Positions 24,201 through 35,881 of a stretch of DNA of 64,000 nucleotides are shown piece after piece. A model generated the notes under the pieces. That model saw nothing but the letters and a program-made list of their open reading frames with translations. It had not been told where the DNA came from and did not search any database. The DNA is taken from positions 29,131,449 through 29,195,448 of the forward strand of contig NC_079491.1 in NCBI RefSeq assembly GCF_020520425.1, given 5' to 3'. The first letter of the stretch is position 1. The number at the start of each line of letters is the position of its first letter. The DNA is from Spinacia oleracea (Eukaryota > Streptophyta > Magnoliopsida > Caryophyllales > Amaranthaceae). The translations under genes were made by a program, and so were the position numbers.

Positions 24201-26532
24201 GGGGATGCCTGTCAGAAGTAAGAGTTTATAACCCGCATGAAAAGAAGCTTGACCCGAGGACTATTAGTGGGCATTTCATTGGATATCCCGATAAATCTAA
24301 GGGTTATAGATTCTATTGTCCATCCCACAACACCAGAATTGTGGAATCAAGAAACGCTAAATTTCTTGAAAATGACTTAGTCAGTGGGAGTGATCGATTA
24401 CAGGACATTGTTTCTGAAAACGATCATGTTGAAGTTCCACCCTCTGATTCAAGTGATAAGATGATTGTCATTCACACCGCTCCAGTTCAATCGGGTGTTA
24501 GGCAACCAGTAACGGAAATTCCACAAAATCTTGATAACATTTTGATATATCATGAAGAAAATGAGGAGCATCGGGATGATCAACACATTGATCAAGCTCC
24601 CTTAAGAAGATCTGTTAGAATGAGGAGATCAGCTATTTCTGATGATTATCAGGTGTATTTGCAAGAATCGGATTGTAATAATGAAGTTGATAATGATCCA
24701 ATTACGTTTTCACAAGCCACAAGTTCTGCGGATTCAAACTTGTGGATGAATGCCATGAAAGATGAGATGGATTCTATGGCATCTAATCGAGTTTGAGATC
24801 TCATCGAGTTGCCCGATGGAGTAAAATCCATTGGATGTAAATGGGTATTTAAGAGAAAGAAAGACTCACTGGGCAACATCGAGAGACATAAGGCTAGACT
24901 CGTTGCAAAAGGATTCACTCAAAGGGAAGGAATCGATTACACGGAGACTTTCTCTCCCGTATTAAAGAAAGATTCTTTTCGAGTGATTATGGCCTTACTA
25001 GCTCATTTTGATTATGAGTTACATCAAATGGATGTGAAAGTAGCATTTCTCAATGGTGATTTAGAGGAAGAGGTTTACATGAAACAACCTGAAGGATTCT
25101 TCTCTAAAAAGGGTGAGCATCTAGTTTGTAAGCTAAATAAATCCATATACTGACTGAAACAAGCTTCTCGCCAATGGTATATGACGTTCCATCAAGTGAT
25201 AATTTCATTCGGTTTTGAAGAAAATGTCATGGATCAATGCATATACCAGAAGGTTAGTGGGAGTAAGATTTGTTTCCTTGTGTTATACGTGGATGATATT
25301 TTGCTAGCAACCAATGATAAGGGGTTGTTATATGAGGTGAAACAATTTCTTTCAAGTAAATTTGATATGAAATATATGGGTGAGGCATCTTATGTTATTG
25401 TCATTAAGATCCATAGAGATAAACTTCGAGGCATTTTAGGTTTGTCTCAAGAGACCTATATAAATAAAGTACTTGATAGATTCCATATGAAAAAAATTTC
25501 ACCAAGTGTAGCACCAATTGTGAAGGGTGATCGGTTTAGTTTGGACCAATGCCCCAAGAATGATATTGAGAAGGAACAAATGAAAAATATTCCTTATGCT
25601 TCAGCTGTTGGAAGCATCATGTATGCTCAGGTTTGCACTATACCTGACATTGCATATGTTGTTGGAGTGTTGGGAAGATATCAGAGTAACACATTTCCTG
25701 ATCACTGGAAGGCTGCAAAGAAAGTGTTGAGGTACCTTCAGGGTACCAAAGATTACATGCTTATGTAGTTATGTATAGGCGAACTGATACTCTCGAAGTA
25801 GTGGGATATTCTGACTCCGACTTCGGTGGCTGCATTGATTCACGAAAATCCACCTCAGGATATGTGTTTATGCTAGCTGGTGGTGTCGTTTCTTGGAGGA
25901 GTGCGAAGCAGACTTTAACTGCTACGTCGACTATGGAGGCTGAGTTCGTATCTTGTTTTGAGGCTACCTCACATGGTGTTTGGCTGAAAGGTTTCATATC
26001 TGGGCTAAGAGTCATTGACTCTATCTGTCGGCCAATAAGAATGTATTGTGATAATTCAGCTGCTGTCTTTATGACTAAGAACAATAAGAGTGGAAGTCGA
26101 AGTAAACACATCGACATTAAATTTCGTGCCGTAAAAGAACGTGTTCAAGAAAAGAAAGTGATCATAGAACACATTAGCACTGGATTAATGATTGCTGATC
26201 CCTTGACCAAGGGCATGCCAATAAATGTTTTCAAGGGTCATATAGAAAAGATGGGTCTTGGACTCATCAATTGACATATATTTTTATGTTGTAACCTTTT
26301 ATTCAGTTGGATATTTCTTAAGTTATGTACGTACATGACTTTTGTTATTCTATTAAAGAAATGTCATTATGTTTGGCCTAGAGTAAACATAAGGTTTATT
26401 CATTAAGTGGTATGAGTGGTGAAAGACTGAATATATTGTGATACATGGAAGATTAATTCTTGTTCTAAGAGAATTTGTCGCTATGATTCGTGTATGAAGT
26501 TTTTCTTAGTAAATATGGACCAAGTGGGAGAA

Positions 26533-26980
26533 TGTTGGAATTTAGTTAACTAATTAATTAATATCTAGTCAACTAAATAATATATGGTCCATACTTTAAG
26601 TGGGTGGTTGCCTATGATCAAGGAACTAGCCATGATCCCATGATCTTCTCCCCTTCTTTTGAAACTACTCACCAACCATACACCAATTTGTTGGGATCTT
26701 TGATGGCAAGACTCCACTATAAATATAGTTGTTTTATTCTGAAAAAGGTCATTGAATCTATTCTCAAAAAATTCTGAAACACCATCTAAATATTAAGAGA
26801 GTGAAGGTTTGGCACCGAAAGTCAGAAGCAAAGATCGAATTCGGTACGCGGGTTCGCGGCACAAGCAGACGATACAATAGCAATGGATGGAGGTATTCTT
26901 GATCCTTATAGCTTCCGCTCCTACATTACATGTTCGTATTTAGTTTGATGAACATGATTAATTATCTGATTGTTCTAACA
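26533..26980 (+). repeat. 3' LTR of the plus-strand Copia element
   Basis: About 97 percent identical by eye to the 5' LTR, with the same ends and TATA region. It is preceded by the purine tract AAGTGGGAGAA. Confidence 0.9.
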
Positions 26981-28850
26981 GGCTAAACCAAGCTTAAGCT
27001 TATGCTTATGCTTATGCTCTTGTATCCTCTTATGATCCATAACTGAGTTGGTTTCCATTGCTCTTTTCCAAGAAGCAGAATAAAGGCCCTAGACTCTTTT
27101 CCAAATTTATAAAAAAAAACATATTTTCTTCCTTATTTTTTCCCACCAAGATGGGCAAAAAGATTAACAAAAGGTTTAAATATTAAAATTTATCACATGA
27201 TAACAAATAAAATAGAGAAAAAAATGTTAGGTAACAATGGTAAATGTTAAATGTGAGTAAGAGAAAAATAGTATTTAGTGTGTGACCGAAAATCATGTGA
27301 AAATATATCATAAAAGTAAATGGTAGAAGTAATAGTATGCAACTTCCATAAAAGAAATATGATACAAATAAAATAAAATGAAGGACGTTTACAGAGTATG
27401 TGGTTTGTAGTACTTTGTGTTTACTACCCCCACCTTGGTACTAATTATTAAAGATGGTTATGGGATGTGCTACGTTCCAAACCCGCATGCCTCGGGTCTA
27501 AACGACACACGCCCAGTGGTGAAACCACTATGAGATAAGGATGGTCGGCCGACCAAAATTTTTTTTAAAAACGTTTAAACCTTGTATTTATTAGAAAACA
27601 AGTTAATGATTAGGGATTAGATAATTAATAGAATTAAGCATGTGCGATACACAGATCAATAAAGTAAAATTACAAAGGAAATTAATGCATAATTTGTTAC
27701 TTTTTTATGGGGTAAAAGTATTAACAACGGGATTTTCCGTCGTAAAAGAACAATTACGACGTGATTTCGTCGCAAGCCCGGCCGTCGTGAAAAGGGGTCG
27801 TCATAATTGACTACCTCATCTCATGTATCGATCATGTTGGTAATTAGATACCATGTCGTAGAATATTTCAATTAAAAGACTGGATTTGATTGGTTAGTGA
27901 GATTGTTTTTTATTTTTATTTTTATTTTTTTAGTTTTTGTAATGTAGTTGACTCCTAGTAAAATTTATCTCTTATTATCTTTTACTAATTATTTATTTAT
28001 CTATTTGGACTCTTAGCAAAATTTATCTTTTATTATCTTTAACCAGTAGTTGACTAGTATTAAATTCGTCTCTTATTATCTTTTACTAAGTATTTATTTA
28101 TCTATTGATATGTTATTATCTTTTACCGGGTCTTTATTATATATTTTTATTTTAATAAATCTGAAGTAATATTAGTTATATGTATACGATGACATGGAAA
28201 TCTTATGTGGCGCTCCGAATGCTCTCCAAAAAAATATTAGATTTTATCAACATGCTGACACCCCGACTCAAAATCCTGACACCGTCACTGCACACACCAA
28301 TATCAATTGTTTCGTGACTGGCTGTGTCGGGTAGAAATTTTAAAAGGGCAATTCAGGCACGATCCAAGCCCACATGTCAAGACGTGTCGTGCCTTCGTGC
28401 ATAAATCTAATTTACTCAATTTAATGTGTTTAGTCGTGTCGTATTATGCATTCTTGTGCTTTTAAAAAAAAATTATGGTCCAAGCCTAACTTACAGAGTC
28501 ACAGTACATAGCTTTGTGCCCGTGTTGGGTCATGCTTTTTGTATTGGCCTATGTTGTGCCTTGGGCCGGGCCGTCCAGTGGCATCTTTAATGGGTACTTG
28601 AGATATTTAGGTGGTTATAGATAGAAAAGAAGAAAATGAAACGACAAAGGTCGGCAACAACAAGTACATTATACATGACACTTCCTTGTTCCTACGCTAG
28701 TGTTGTAAAGAGAGAAGAAGTTGAGTGCAGTTAGCAAATTAAAAAAGAGGCGTCTGAGTTGGGAATTCCATGATTGTAGTCTATTTTGAGGGATGCTGGT
28801 AAATTAATTAGTGGAGGAGGGCGGAGGGCATTTAAATATCAATTCTTCAT
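26981..28850. other. Intergenic AT-rich DNA, no gene seen
   Basis: No supported reading frame. A short GC-rich patch (about 27470-27550) and a stretch of ACGACG/CGTCGT words (about 27725-27810) look like remains of DNA transposons, but I could not find paired ends. The last 100 bases lead into the first LEA_2 gene. Confidence 0.5.
27945..28140. repeat. Imperfect tandem repeat, about 65-70 bp unit, three copies
   Basis: Three diverged copies of a segment containing GACTCCTAGTAAAATTTATC, then TTATTATCTTTTACTA and ATTTATTTATCTATT, follow one another. AT-rich and non-coding. Confidence 0.55.
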
Positions 28851-28901
28851 CATCAGTTCAGACAGTTGAGAAAAGAAACAAAAAGAGAGCAGTAGCATAA
28901 T

Positions 28902-29492
28902 ATGATCCATATGGATGAGAAGCGGCGTAAGAGGAGGCGGCGGTGGTTGGTTGGGCTGTCAATGGTAATTGGAATGGTGTTGCTACTATCAATATTGGGT
29001 GGTACAGTGTTCAAAGCGAGGCGGCCTATCACCACCGTAAACTCCGTCAGCCTCCGTGACATGGACTTCTCCTTTGACGCCCTCCGTTTGAGAGTCCATA
29101 TCAACATCACCCTGGACGCTTCCATCTCCGTTAAGAACCCTAACAAGGTTGGTCTCAAGTACACCGACAGCTCCGCCTTTTTAAATTACAGGGGTGAGTT
29201 AGTTGGGCAGGCTCCTATTCCTGCGGGACAGATCTCAGCCGGACAGACAGTGCCCATCAATATCAGTCTCACCATAATGGCAGATCGATTCCTGTCCAAC
29301 TCACAGACTCTAATTTCCGATGTGGTTGCCGGAACGCTGCCGCTATCAACACGGGCACGCATCTCCGGGAAGGTGAATGTATTGTTCATAAAGGTTCACG
29401 TGGTCTCTTATGCGTCTTGCAATCTCAACATCTCCGTCTCCTCACAATCAATTTCAAATTCCGACTGCACATACAACACGCGTTTATCCTAA
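28902..29492 (+). CDS. LEA_2 domain membrane protein (NDR1/HIN1-like family)
   Basis: A 196-residue intronless protein. A short basic N-terminus (KRRKRRRR, residues 7-14) faces the cytosol, followed by a single membrane segment at about 15-37. The rest is a LEA_2 domain outside the membrane, with the family's NPN motif in VKNPNK (79-82) and the usual strand pattern ending in a Cys-containing tail. Members anchor at the plasma membrane or related membranes; several act in pathogen or stress responses, but the role of this one is unknown. The first ATG is used, though the next one (28911) would also serve. It forms a tandem pair with the gene at 30710. A TTTAAATAT stretch near 28832 may be its TATA box. 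Confidence 0.85.
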   Translation: MIHMDEKRRKRRRRWLVGLSMVIGMVLLLSILGGTVFKARRPITTVNSVSLRDMDFSFDALRLRVHINITLDASISVKNPNKVGLKYTDSSAFLNYRGELVGQAPIPAGQISAGQTVPINISLTIMADRFLSNSQTLISDVVAGTLPLSTRARISGKVNVLFIKVHVVSYASCNLNISVSSQSISNSDCTYNTRLS

Positions 29493-30002
29493 AAATCACA
29501 CTTGTTTCTTTTGCTTTTGTTTCTGGTTGGGTAGTTGGGATTATGAAATACCTAAAATTAGTTGTAATTAATTGATTGATGATTAGTCCATTAAAAGACC
29601 AATTTGGTGATTAAAACATGTTTCCTTGAGGAACCAAGCTTATTATACTCATGTTTTCACTTCACCATTTTGATATTATTGATTATTATCTTTGCTTGAT
29701 CATATTTGTAATTCTGCTATTGTATCATTATGAAGTGAAGTATAAAAACCAATTCATGACTTTGTTGGCTAACCAAGAAAAAGACATTTGTTCCCTCAAA
29801 AGAAAAGAAAAAGGAAAAAGACATTCGTAATTGGCATTTATGTTACTTTTAATCTATATTTAACATCTATGTTGGATCCCTCGAACTCGGACATAGGTAT
29901 GGAGACACTCTGGTTTTCGACTAAAATCATGTAATTGCTTTACAAAATATTCGTGTTGAACGCTTAGATACATACATACCCGTGTGGCGTGTTGGGTGTT
30001 GG
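29493..30002. other. Spacer between the LEA_2 genes, nothing recognised
   Basis: The 3'UTR of the first LEA_2 gene probably lies in the first 200-250 bases (AATTAATTGATTGATG region). The remainder shows no gene, repeat or clear promoter. Confidence 0.5.
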
Positions 30003-30360
30003 ATATATTTTTTATTTTTTTTTAAAGGTAAGGAGAATAGTACATTAGGAGCCCCTCCTAATGTTGCTAACAAGCTTCAATAGATATAGTGTTGCTAACT
30101 AGATGACCCACATTTGCTATCCAATCTGCTGCTCGATTAGCTTCTCTGTAGACATGTTTGATATTCCAAGTGTCAAAACTGTTGATTATTTCCAGAATAT
30201 CCTGAATGACAAAATGGAGTTTCCACGGGGTTTTCCACGTTCCTTTGACTACATTGATGACCATCATATTGTCTCCTTCAATGAGAAGGTGCTTGAATAT
30301 AGGTACTTGGAAAATGGTGTGTTGGTTGGGAGTGAACGAATTTCCAAGTATAGGCTTCAT
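30003..30360 (-). mobile_element. LINE 3' fragment with RNase H-like (RVT_3) end and poly-A
   Basis: On the minus strand a frame contains HLLIEGDNMMVINVVKG, then KHVYREANRAADWIANVGH. These are the D...N and H.REAN..AD motifs of the RNase H domain that closes plant L1 ORF2. A T-rich run at about 30009-30022 would be its poly-A tail on the minus strand. Upstream sequence does not look like LINE, so this is a 5'-truncated insertion. I found no target duplication. It sits between the two LEA_2 genes. Confidence 0.65.
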
Positions 30361-30709
30361 ATGGAAAGAAAACGACTTGATACCCAGAAAGTGAAGTTAT
30401 GTTTGCACAAATCAATCTGGAGATGAAAGTAGAGTGGGGTCTCATCATTATTCATTAAGTAATAAGGAGACGGTTCTGTGATACGGAGTAGTTGGTTAGC
30501 GTTAGCGGGGCATTTAAGGAGCGGATGAAAGAGTCAAACTTGATACGGAGTATTCTGCAGTACGTACACATTCGTCCATAGCATTTATTGAAACCTCCCA
30601 ACTCCCATGATCCCCATCCATCCCCTACTACTTAGTACTTCATCCTTGTAAGTTGTAAAACAACTCTATAATCCACACCCAACACTTGCAAGTTGCAGAC
30701 TCACCTTGA

Positions 30710-31348
30710 ATGACCGCCTTTGTAGACAAAACCATGGGTCAAGAAACCGGGCATCCATCTCATCCGAAACAGAGACCAAGGAGGTGTAAGGTTGCTGTTC
30801 TGGCAATCCTTATACTCCTGCTAGCAATAATACTAGTTGGGTTTATCGTAGGAGTAACAGTTTTTAAGGTTAGAAGTGCCAGGACACAGGTGGCGTCTGC
30901 TTCGCTTGATGGCGTGGCTCCCAGGATCTCTTTCCCAGCCATTAAGGTTGAGCTAAATATCACTCTCAACCTCACCCTCCTCATTCAAAACCCTAATCAT
31001 GCCAGCTTCAAAAGCGGGGAGGGAGAGGGTGTATTGCTGTATCAGGGAAACCGGGTTGGGGACACTCGTCTTCATCCTGGGCAGATTCCAGCCAGGGGTA
31101 CCTCCACTTTGATTTGCCTTCTCACTGTCGAGGTTGATAAATTTGCAGATTCAGGACCATCATCTCTCTTCACCGATATAGCAGCTGGACAGCTAGTCCT
31201 GGAAACCAACACCAGGATCCCGGGCAGGGTTACTTTTCTTGGAATCTTCCATAAACATATTGTTTCTACCTCCGATTGCCAGATTGTCATTGGATTTCCA
31301 GATCTCAACATCAAAAGTCAAGACTGCAAGAATCACAATAAACTTTGA
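30710..31348 (+). CDS. LEA_2 domain membrane protein, tandem paralogue
   Basis: A 212-residue intronless protein with the same layout as the gene at 28902: basic stretch (KQRPRRCK, 20-27), membrane segment (about 28-52), then a LEA_2 domain with LIQNPNHASF (NPN at 94-96), a PGQIPARGT segment and a Cys-containing end. It likely faces the apoplast or a lumen as a single-pass protein. The ATG at 30734 (ACCATGG) has better context than the first, so the real protein may begin at MGQETGHP, eight residues later. The two neighbours are clearly related but diverged, so the duplication is old. Confidence 0.85.
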   Translation: MTAFVDKTMGQETGHPSHPKQRPRRCKVAVLAILILLLAIILVGFIVGVTVFKVRSARTQVASASLDGVAPRISFPAIKVELNITLNLTLLIQNPNHASFKSGEGEGVLLYQGNRVGDTRLHPGQIPARGTSTLICLLTVEVDKFADSGPSSLFTDIAAGQLVLETNTRIPGRVTFLGIFHKHIVSTSDCQIVIGFPDLNIKSQDCKNHNKL

Positions 31349-32448
31349 ATCCCTCCTATCACTTTTTGTTTTTGCTTCTGTTCATTTCATATTACACTTT
31401 TCCAGTCTACTGTATATAATGTCATAATTATACTTCATGGCACCTCGTACTGTATGAGAGAGACATCATTTTTCTGATTTCTGCTAGAGTAATTCTTGTG
31501 CTTCTTTTAGACGTTATTCTGGTGATTCTTCTCGGTTGACGGTTTAACAATTATGGTAAAAGGCAGGAGGTAGCGTCTCCTTTTTGAATGGCCCACGGCT
31601 ATAGTAGAAGGGCGCAAAATAATTTATGCACCCAGGTATATTCTTCAAAATGAGCATACGGTTAAAAGTTAACACATACTGTGTAGTTCAAAATAAAAGG
31701 ACATGCAATTATCAGGACGGGGCAACTGAGAGCATAATGCACATCATGCTCTTGACTAAAACAAATTCTCTAGTAAGAAGTACGGAGTATATGTTTACCA
31801 AAAATCTCAGAGTAATAACAAATACAATTTTCCTGCAACTCATGCATGTGTTTTAAATCTGCACCAATCAGTCAGTTTAATTGTTTAAGTGACAGTCACC
31901 ACTTTATAGTTTATGGCCCAACACAAGATTCAAACCCTTAGTGCTTTTATCACATAAAGCAACTTCACATGGGGAAAACCAGCAATCTCCAACCTGTATA
32001 ATGGTGTAATATAAGGAATTTCATGCGAGAGGAAGACCCTCCCTCTATCTTTAGTCCTTCATAAGAAACAGTAACGCCTTAGACAGCCAAACTCTTCTGT
32101 ACTTGAGTTAATCAGATTATAAGCCAAAGAAAAATGCAGCAACTTGTAAGTTGATAAGCTGGTAATAATCAAGATAATCATCAAGCGAATCTTGCACTGG
32201 CAGATTATTGCACAAATTGAGTGTCTAAAACAGCTGTACAAGGGCATAATAATCTAACACCTCTCTAAAGGGTGAATCACTATAACTAAGAGGTGAACAT
32301 ACAGGGGTCTAGAATACACATACAACAGTAAAGGACTTGCAACCCTTGGAGTCAGCAATGTACGCGGATATGCTTGTGTCTGTGGAGCACCAAAAACAAT
32401 AAGTCAGTATTGAACACTCAGGCCTTCTCTGACCAAAGCTGGGAGTAA
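31349..32448. other. Intergenic region between convergent genes, no gene seen
   Basis: The 3'UTR of the second LEA_2 gene and, from the other side, that of the minus-strand gene ending at 32449 should lie here. Short frames exist but none has support. Confidence 0.5.
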
Positions 32449-33288
32449 CTAAAATTCAAGCTTCCTGCACAGTGCCGCGTCAATATTCCTTGACTTTCCA
32501 TTGGCAGCCTTCACGGGAGCTCCAGGGCAGGTCTCAGCAAATCCCATCAAGGGAGGTGGCGGGGAGGATGGTGTACGAGGATCCTCCGATTTCAAAGGCT
32601 GGTTTTCAGCAAAAAACTCCTCTGACTGTTTCAAGATAATAGCTTCCAGAAGAGTTCCATAGACTGTTTCCAGCAACACCTTCTCTATAAGGGAATCCTC
32701 ATTTTCATTATCCTCCTTAGATGCAGTAAAATCGTCATTTTCATTATCCTCCTTAGATGCAGGCAAATCATCAAGATCATCAAAATTAAGCCGCCGGGCA
32801 ACAATTCTACGAGACTCTCTCACAAGCTTTTTACAAATAGGAGCGAGAAGCATCTCATCAGGACCTGGGGCAAACGGATCAAAAACACCCTCATTTGGTG
32901 TGCGAGGGCTAGCATCAAGACCTACAGCCACAACTTCTTCATTTCTTGTAGAATTGAAGCTGTCCACATTCGGTGACTGAGGAGATTCCACTGACAAAGG
33001 GGTGCTAGCCACAAAAACAGAATCCCCATTTTCTCTACGAGGAGTAGGCGTAATAGGGCATAAAACAGATCTCTTGTTATTGCATTCGCCACCAGCTGCT
33101 GTAGTTGGTGTACCACTATCTTTCAACTGAAATAACAAATTTCCATTTGCCTGACCACAAGGCTCCAAAGACTCTTTGGAGACAAAATCCCTTTCTATTG
33201 ATTTCTCATGAATCCCTTGAGCATCCATACCTACCATTCTATATCCAGAGTACATAAACCAATCAACTAACTGCACAAGATCAGACAT
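32449..33288 (-). CDS. Unknown plant protein with a cyclin-docking-like RRLNF motif
   Basis: I do not recognise the family. The open frame has 279 codons and is rich in Ser/Thr-Pro sites (CPITPTPRR, SPQSPN, SPRTPNEG, DPRTPSSPPPP), the pattern of a CDK substrate. A conserved-looking core FDPFAPGPDEMLLAP (137-151) is followed by VARRLNF (163-169), an RxLxF cyclin-docking motif. An acidic ASKEDNEN segment is duplicated in tandem (about 178-196). The first codons may be intronic: a good acceptor (TTGTGCAG) precedes LVDWFMYSG, so translation may start at the Met at about 33255. A 5'UTR exon lies at about 33790-33920 with donor TTTTTAAG|GTAAGC. A nuclear cell-cycle role is only an inference from the motifs. 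Confidence 0.7.
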   Translation of the reverse strand: MSDLVQLVDWFMYSGYRMVGMDAQGIHEKSIERDFVSKESLEPCGQANGNLLFQLKDSGTPTTAAGGECNNKRSVLCPITPTPRRENGDSVFVASTPLSVESPQSPNVDSFNSTRNEEVVAVGLDASPRTPNEGVFDPFAPGPDEMLLAPICKKLVRESRRIVARRLNFDDLDDLPASKEDNENDDFTASKEDNENEDSLIEKVLLETVYGTLLEAIILKQSEEFFAENQPLKSEDPRTPSSPPPPLMGFAETCPGAPVKAANGKSRNIDAALCRKLEF

Positions 33289-33933
33289 GCATACATATTA
33301 GATAAAGGAGCATGAATTTCGGATTGCTGCTCCAAAATGTCACATTGTCACCATGGAAGCTTCAGAACCCCCACTTTGTAGACTAAAATTAAATGTCTTC
33401 TTCAAATTCTAATAATTAGCATATACTTAAGTAACTAAAATCTGGAAATGGGAAATCACCAAGGCTTAAATTTGTAACCCAAACTTAATTTATCTCAAAT
33501 TAGCAGGAATACAGACAATAACTAATCCCAATTAGACGATTAGAGAACACGAACAAATAATTAAAATTTAAAAAAAAAAAACTTTGCCATACAAAAGATC
33601 AATGATATACACATTATTTATCACACGAAAGATGAATGATTTTTACATTCTAATAGAGATACTTGGTAGAAGAAAATGGAGAGACGGTAACAAAATCAAT
33701 TTGGGGGAAATCGAGAAAACCCTAGACTTGAGAAAACAATAGGTAGACAAAAATAAAAGGAAAATGAGATGCGAAATGAAAACGCTTACCTTAAAAACGG
33801 ATAAGAGCGAAGAAAAGAGAAATTCTGATAATCTGGGTGTAGGAAACAGCCGAACGAAGTAGCAAGAAACCCAGTAGCAAGAACACTTGAAGGTGGCGGG
33901 GAGAAGACAGAAGATTCTCAGATTTCAGAACCT

Positions 33934-33956
33934 TTAACCGCGCCGACTTTATATAA
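33934..33956 (-). promoter_or_regulatory. TATA box and E2F-like site of the RRLNF-protein gene
   Basis: On the minus strand TATATAAAG is followed by TCGGCGCGGTTAAAGG. The first is a good TATA box placed before the inferred 5'UTR exon. GGCGCGGTTAAA resembles an E2F site, which would fit S/G2-phase expression. The E2F reading is tentative. Confidence 0.45.
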
Positions 33957-34218
33957 TGGGGCTAATTTTGCTCCAAAATTCTTTTTTATTTTAATCTTTT
34001 CCCAAAAGAGTTTCACCTTTGAGCCCAATAACAGCCTCTGTGGCCTAAATTTAAGCCTGAGCCCATTATCCGGCTAAGCTTCGACTTTATTAATCAACTA
34101 ATCATATTTTTAAGGCCCCACGACCCGATCCCACAAAAATTCAAGTGATCCGGAAAAAAATTACACAGTTAATTCGTGTGGAGTCCACGATTGTTGTATT
34201 ACATACAATCTAATTATA

Positions 34219-34451
34219 GTCTTTTGAATAATTTTGATAGTATTTCTTCTCGTCACATTTATAGGGAAGCCAATCGCGCTGCAGATTATGTTGCCGCCTT
34301 AGGTCATCGCATACAAACGCACCAAGAAATTGATCCATACATAGATAGTAAATTTTCTTATTTTTTATCTTTAGATAAGTTAGGATAAAGTCTTGAGAGA
34401 AGACTATCCTAACTTTTATTGTATCTTTCTGATTTAAAAAAAAAAAAAAAA
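34219..34451 (+). mobile_element. 5'-truncated LINE, 233 bp, with 12-bp target duplication
   Basis: The sequence AATCTAATTATA stands directly before the insert (34207-34218) and again at its end (34451-34462), after a run of about 17 A. The insert encodes the very end of an L1 RNase H domain (RHIYREANRAADYVAALGH), then a short 3'UTR. The clear duplication and poly-A show normal target-primed insertion with loss of nearly all of the element. Confidence 0.8.
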
Positions 34452-34462
34452 ATCTAATTATA

Positions 34463-35560
34463 TAGTAGAATAACCCTAAATCGGATCACACGCAAAAAGT
34501 TTAATCAACCAATATGTTCATTTTCAGAATTATACACAATGCTCACAACATGTCCCAAGTATACTAGATTAAAATGCTCTTTTAGATGGTCTTCTTGGGC
34601 AAAATTAGTGGCAACATAGCTTTTAACGGTTGAGTAGTGGGTAGTTGTTACACTATCGGGTACCTATGAATAGTAGTAGCAGGTAAGGGTTAGCTGTCAA
34701 AGTAGCGATTGAGATTGAATACACAATAAAAGCTATATAAATTGTTTAAAATTGTACTATAATTTAATCAAATGCAAAATGCTACCTTAAAACGCTACAA
34801 TTTTTAATGTTTGAGAAAAGCTACCCAACAACTACCTCTACCGTTAACTACCATTAACTACTACTTGACCGCTAGGGTATAAATTGGAATCGACTGGATT
34901 GGACTTTGCCAAGTCCAAATCTAATCAATCTTTGGACTTGGATATTTAAGTTCAATTCCGATTCAAACTTTTTTCGAATCTGATCCTATCCGATCCATAT
35001 AAATTTTATTGAGTTTGAATCCAGTCCAATCGGATATGATTTAATTTAGATTTTTTTTTATTTTAATTACAAAAATGCAAATTAGTTAAATTCAAATGGT
35101 TCGAACATAAATGCAAATACTATTGTTACCTGCTAACGTTTTTTACACATAAAATTAAATATATGAGTATTAAATATTGCGTATGAAATTATTTAACACC
35201 TAATAACTACGGAGTACAAGTCACTCTTCCACAAAGGAAAAATAAATAGCAAGAATTTAGTTAAGCAATAGATAAAATTACAAATAACAATATGTCTTCT
35301 ACGTCTAAATACTTAGCCAAAGAAGATTTCGTTTCTTAAAAAAATATAAAATAAAAAATATATTTTAAGGGTATAAGGCCTGTTTCTTAGGTTGAATTTC
35401 AGGTAAATTCAATTCATTTCAGTACCATTCAGTTCAGTTTAGTAAAATTTAATTCAATTAATTCAATCTAATTTAATTAGATTAGTATCGTTAGTATTAC
35501 TATTATTTAATAATTTATTTATTTATTATTATTATTATTATTATTTTATTTATTAATTTT

Positions 35561-35599
<39 letters not shown>

Positions 35600-35881
35600 T
35601 TACAATTATAATTATTATTTATAATTAGTTATTATTATTATTATTATTATTATAATTATTATTATTACTTATGTACGGAGTATTACTAATTTAGTTCAGT
35701 TTAATTTAATTCAGTTTAATTTAATTCAGTTTAATTCAAAAGGACAGGGTCTAAAATGCTCAATAGGCATTAACAAACCCATGAAGTTAGGAATTATGAT
35801 GCAAATTTAACTAATTTCGAGTTTCCCGTTCAAACAAACAAAAATACTCAGTACCAATTTCTGAGTTCAACTCATTAAATA
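34463..35881. other. AT-rich intergenic DNA with ATT microsatellite
   Basis: No gene seen. A long low-complexity stretch of ATT, TTA and TTTA repeats lies at about 35505-35670, followed by TTTAATTCAG repeats to about 35740. Confidence 0.6.

Larger units (their letters stand above)
20809..26980 (+). mobile_element. Ty1/Copia retrotransposon, nearly complete, broken at a few sites
   Basis: Two 448-bp LTRs flank a primer site (TGGTATCAAAGC, tRNA-Met type) directly after the 5' LTR and a polypurine tract (AAGTGGGAGAA) before the 3' LTR. Parts in order: gag at about 22.2-23.0 kb with a zinc knuckle-like segment, protease (WWIDSGTTIHV), integrase at about 23.5-24.3 kb with its HHCC-like region and the D, D, E core (TDICCPD, NSVAERRNR), reverse transcriptase at about 24.7-25.4 kb with YVDD, and RNase H up to 26.27 kb. 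The flanks AGCTA and GGCTA are a 5-bp duplication with one mismatch. The LTRs differ at roughly 12 of 448 sites plus two indels, which at usual plant rates is about one million years. It is broken in a small number of places. I did not assign a lineage. Confidence 0.9.

Noticed and set aside
27721-27800. ACGACG-rich stretch as a transposon end
   Set aside because: It resembles subterminal repeats of some DNA transposons, but I found no partner end or target duplication.
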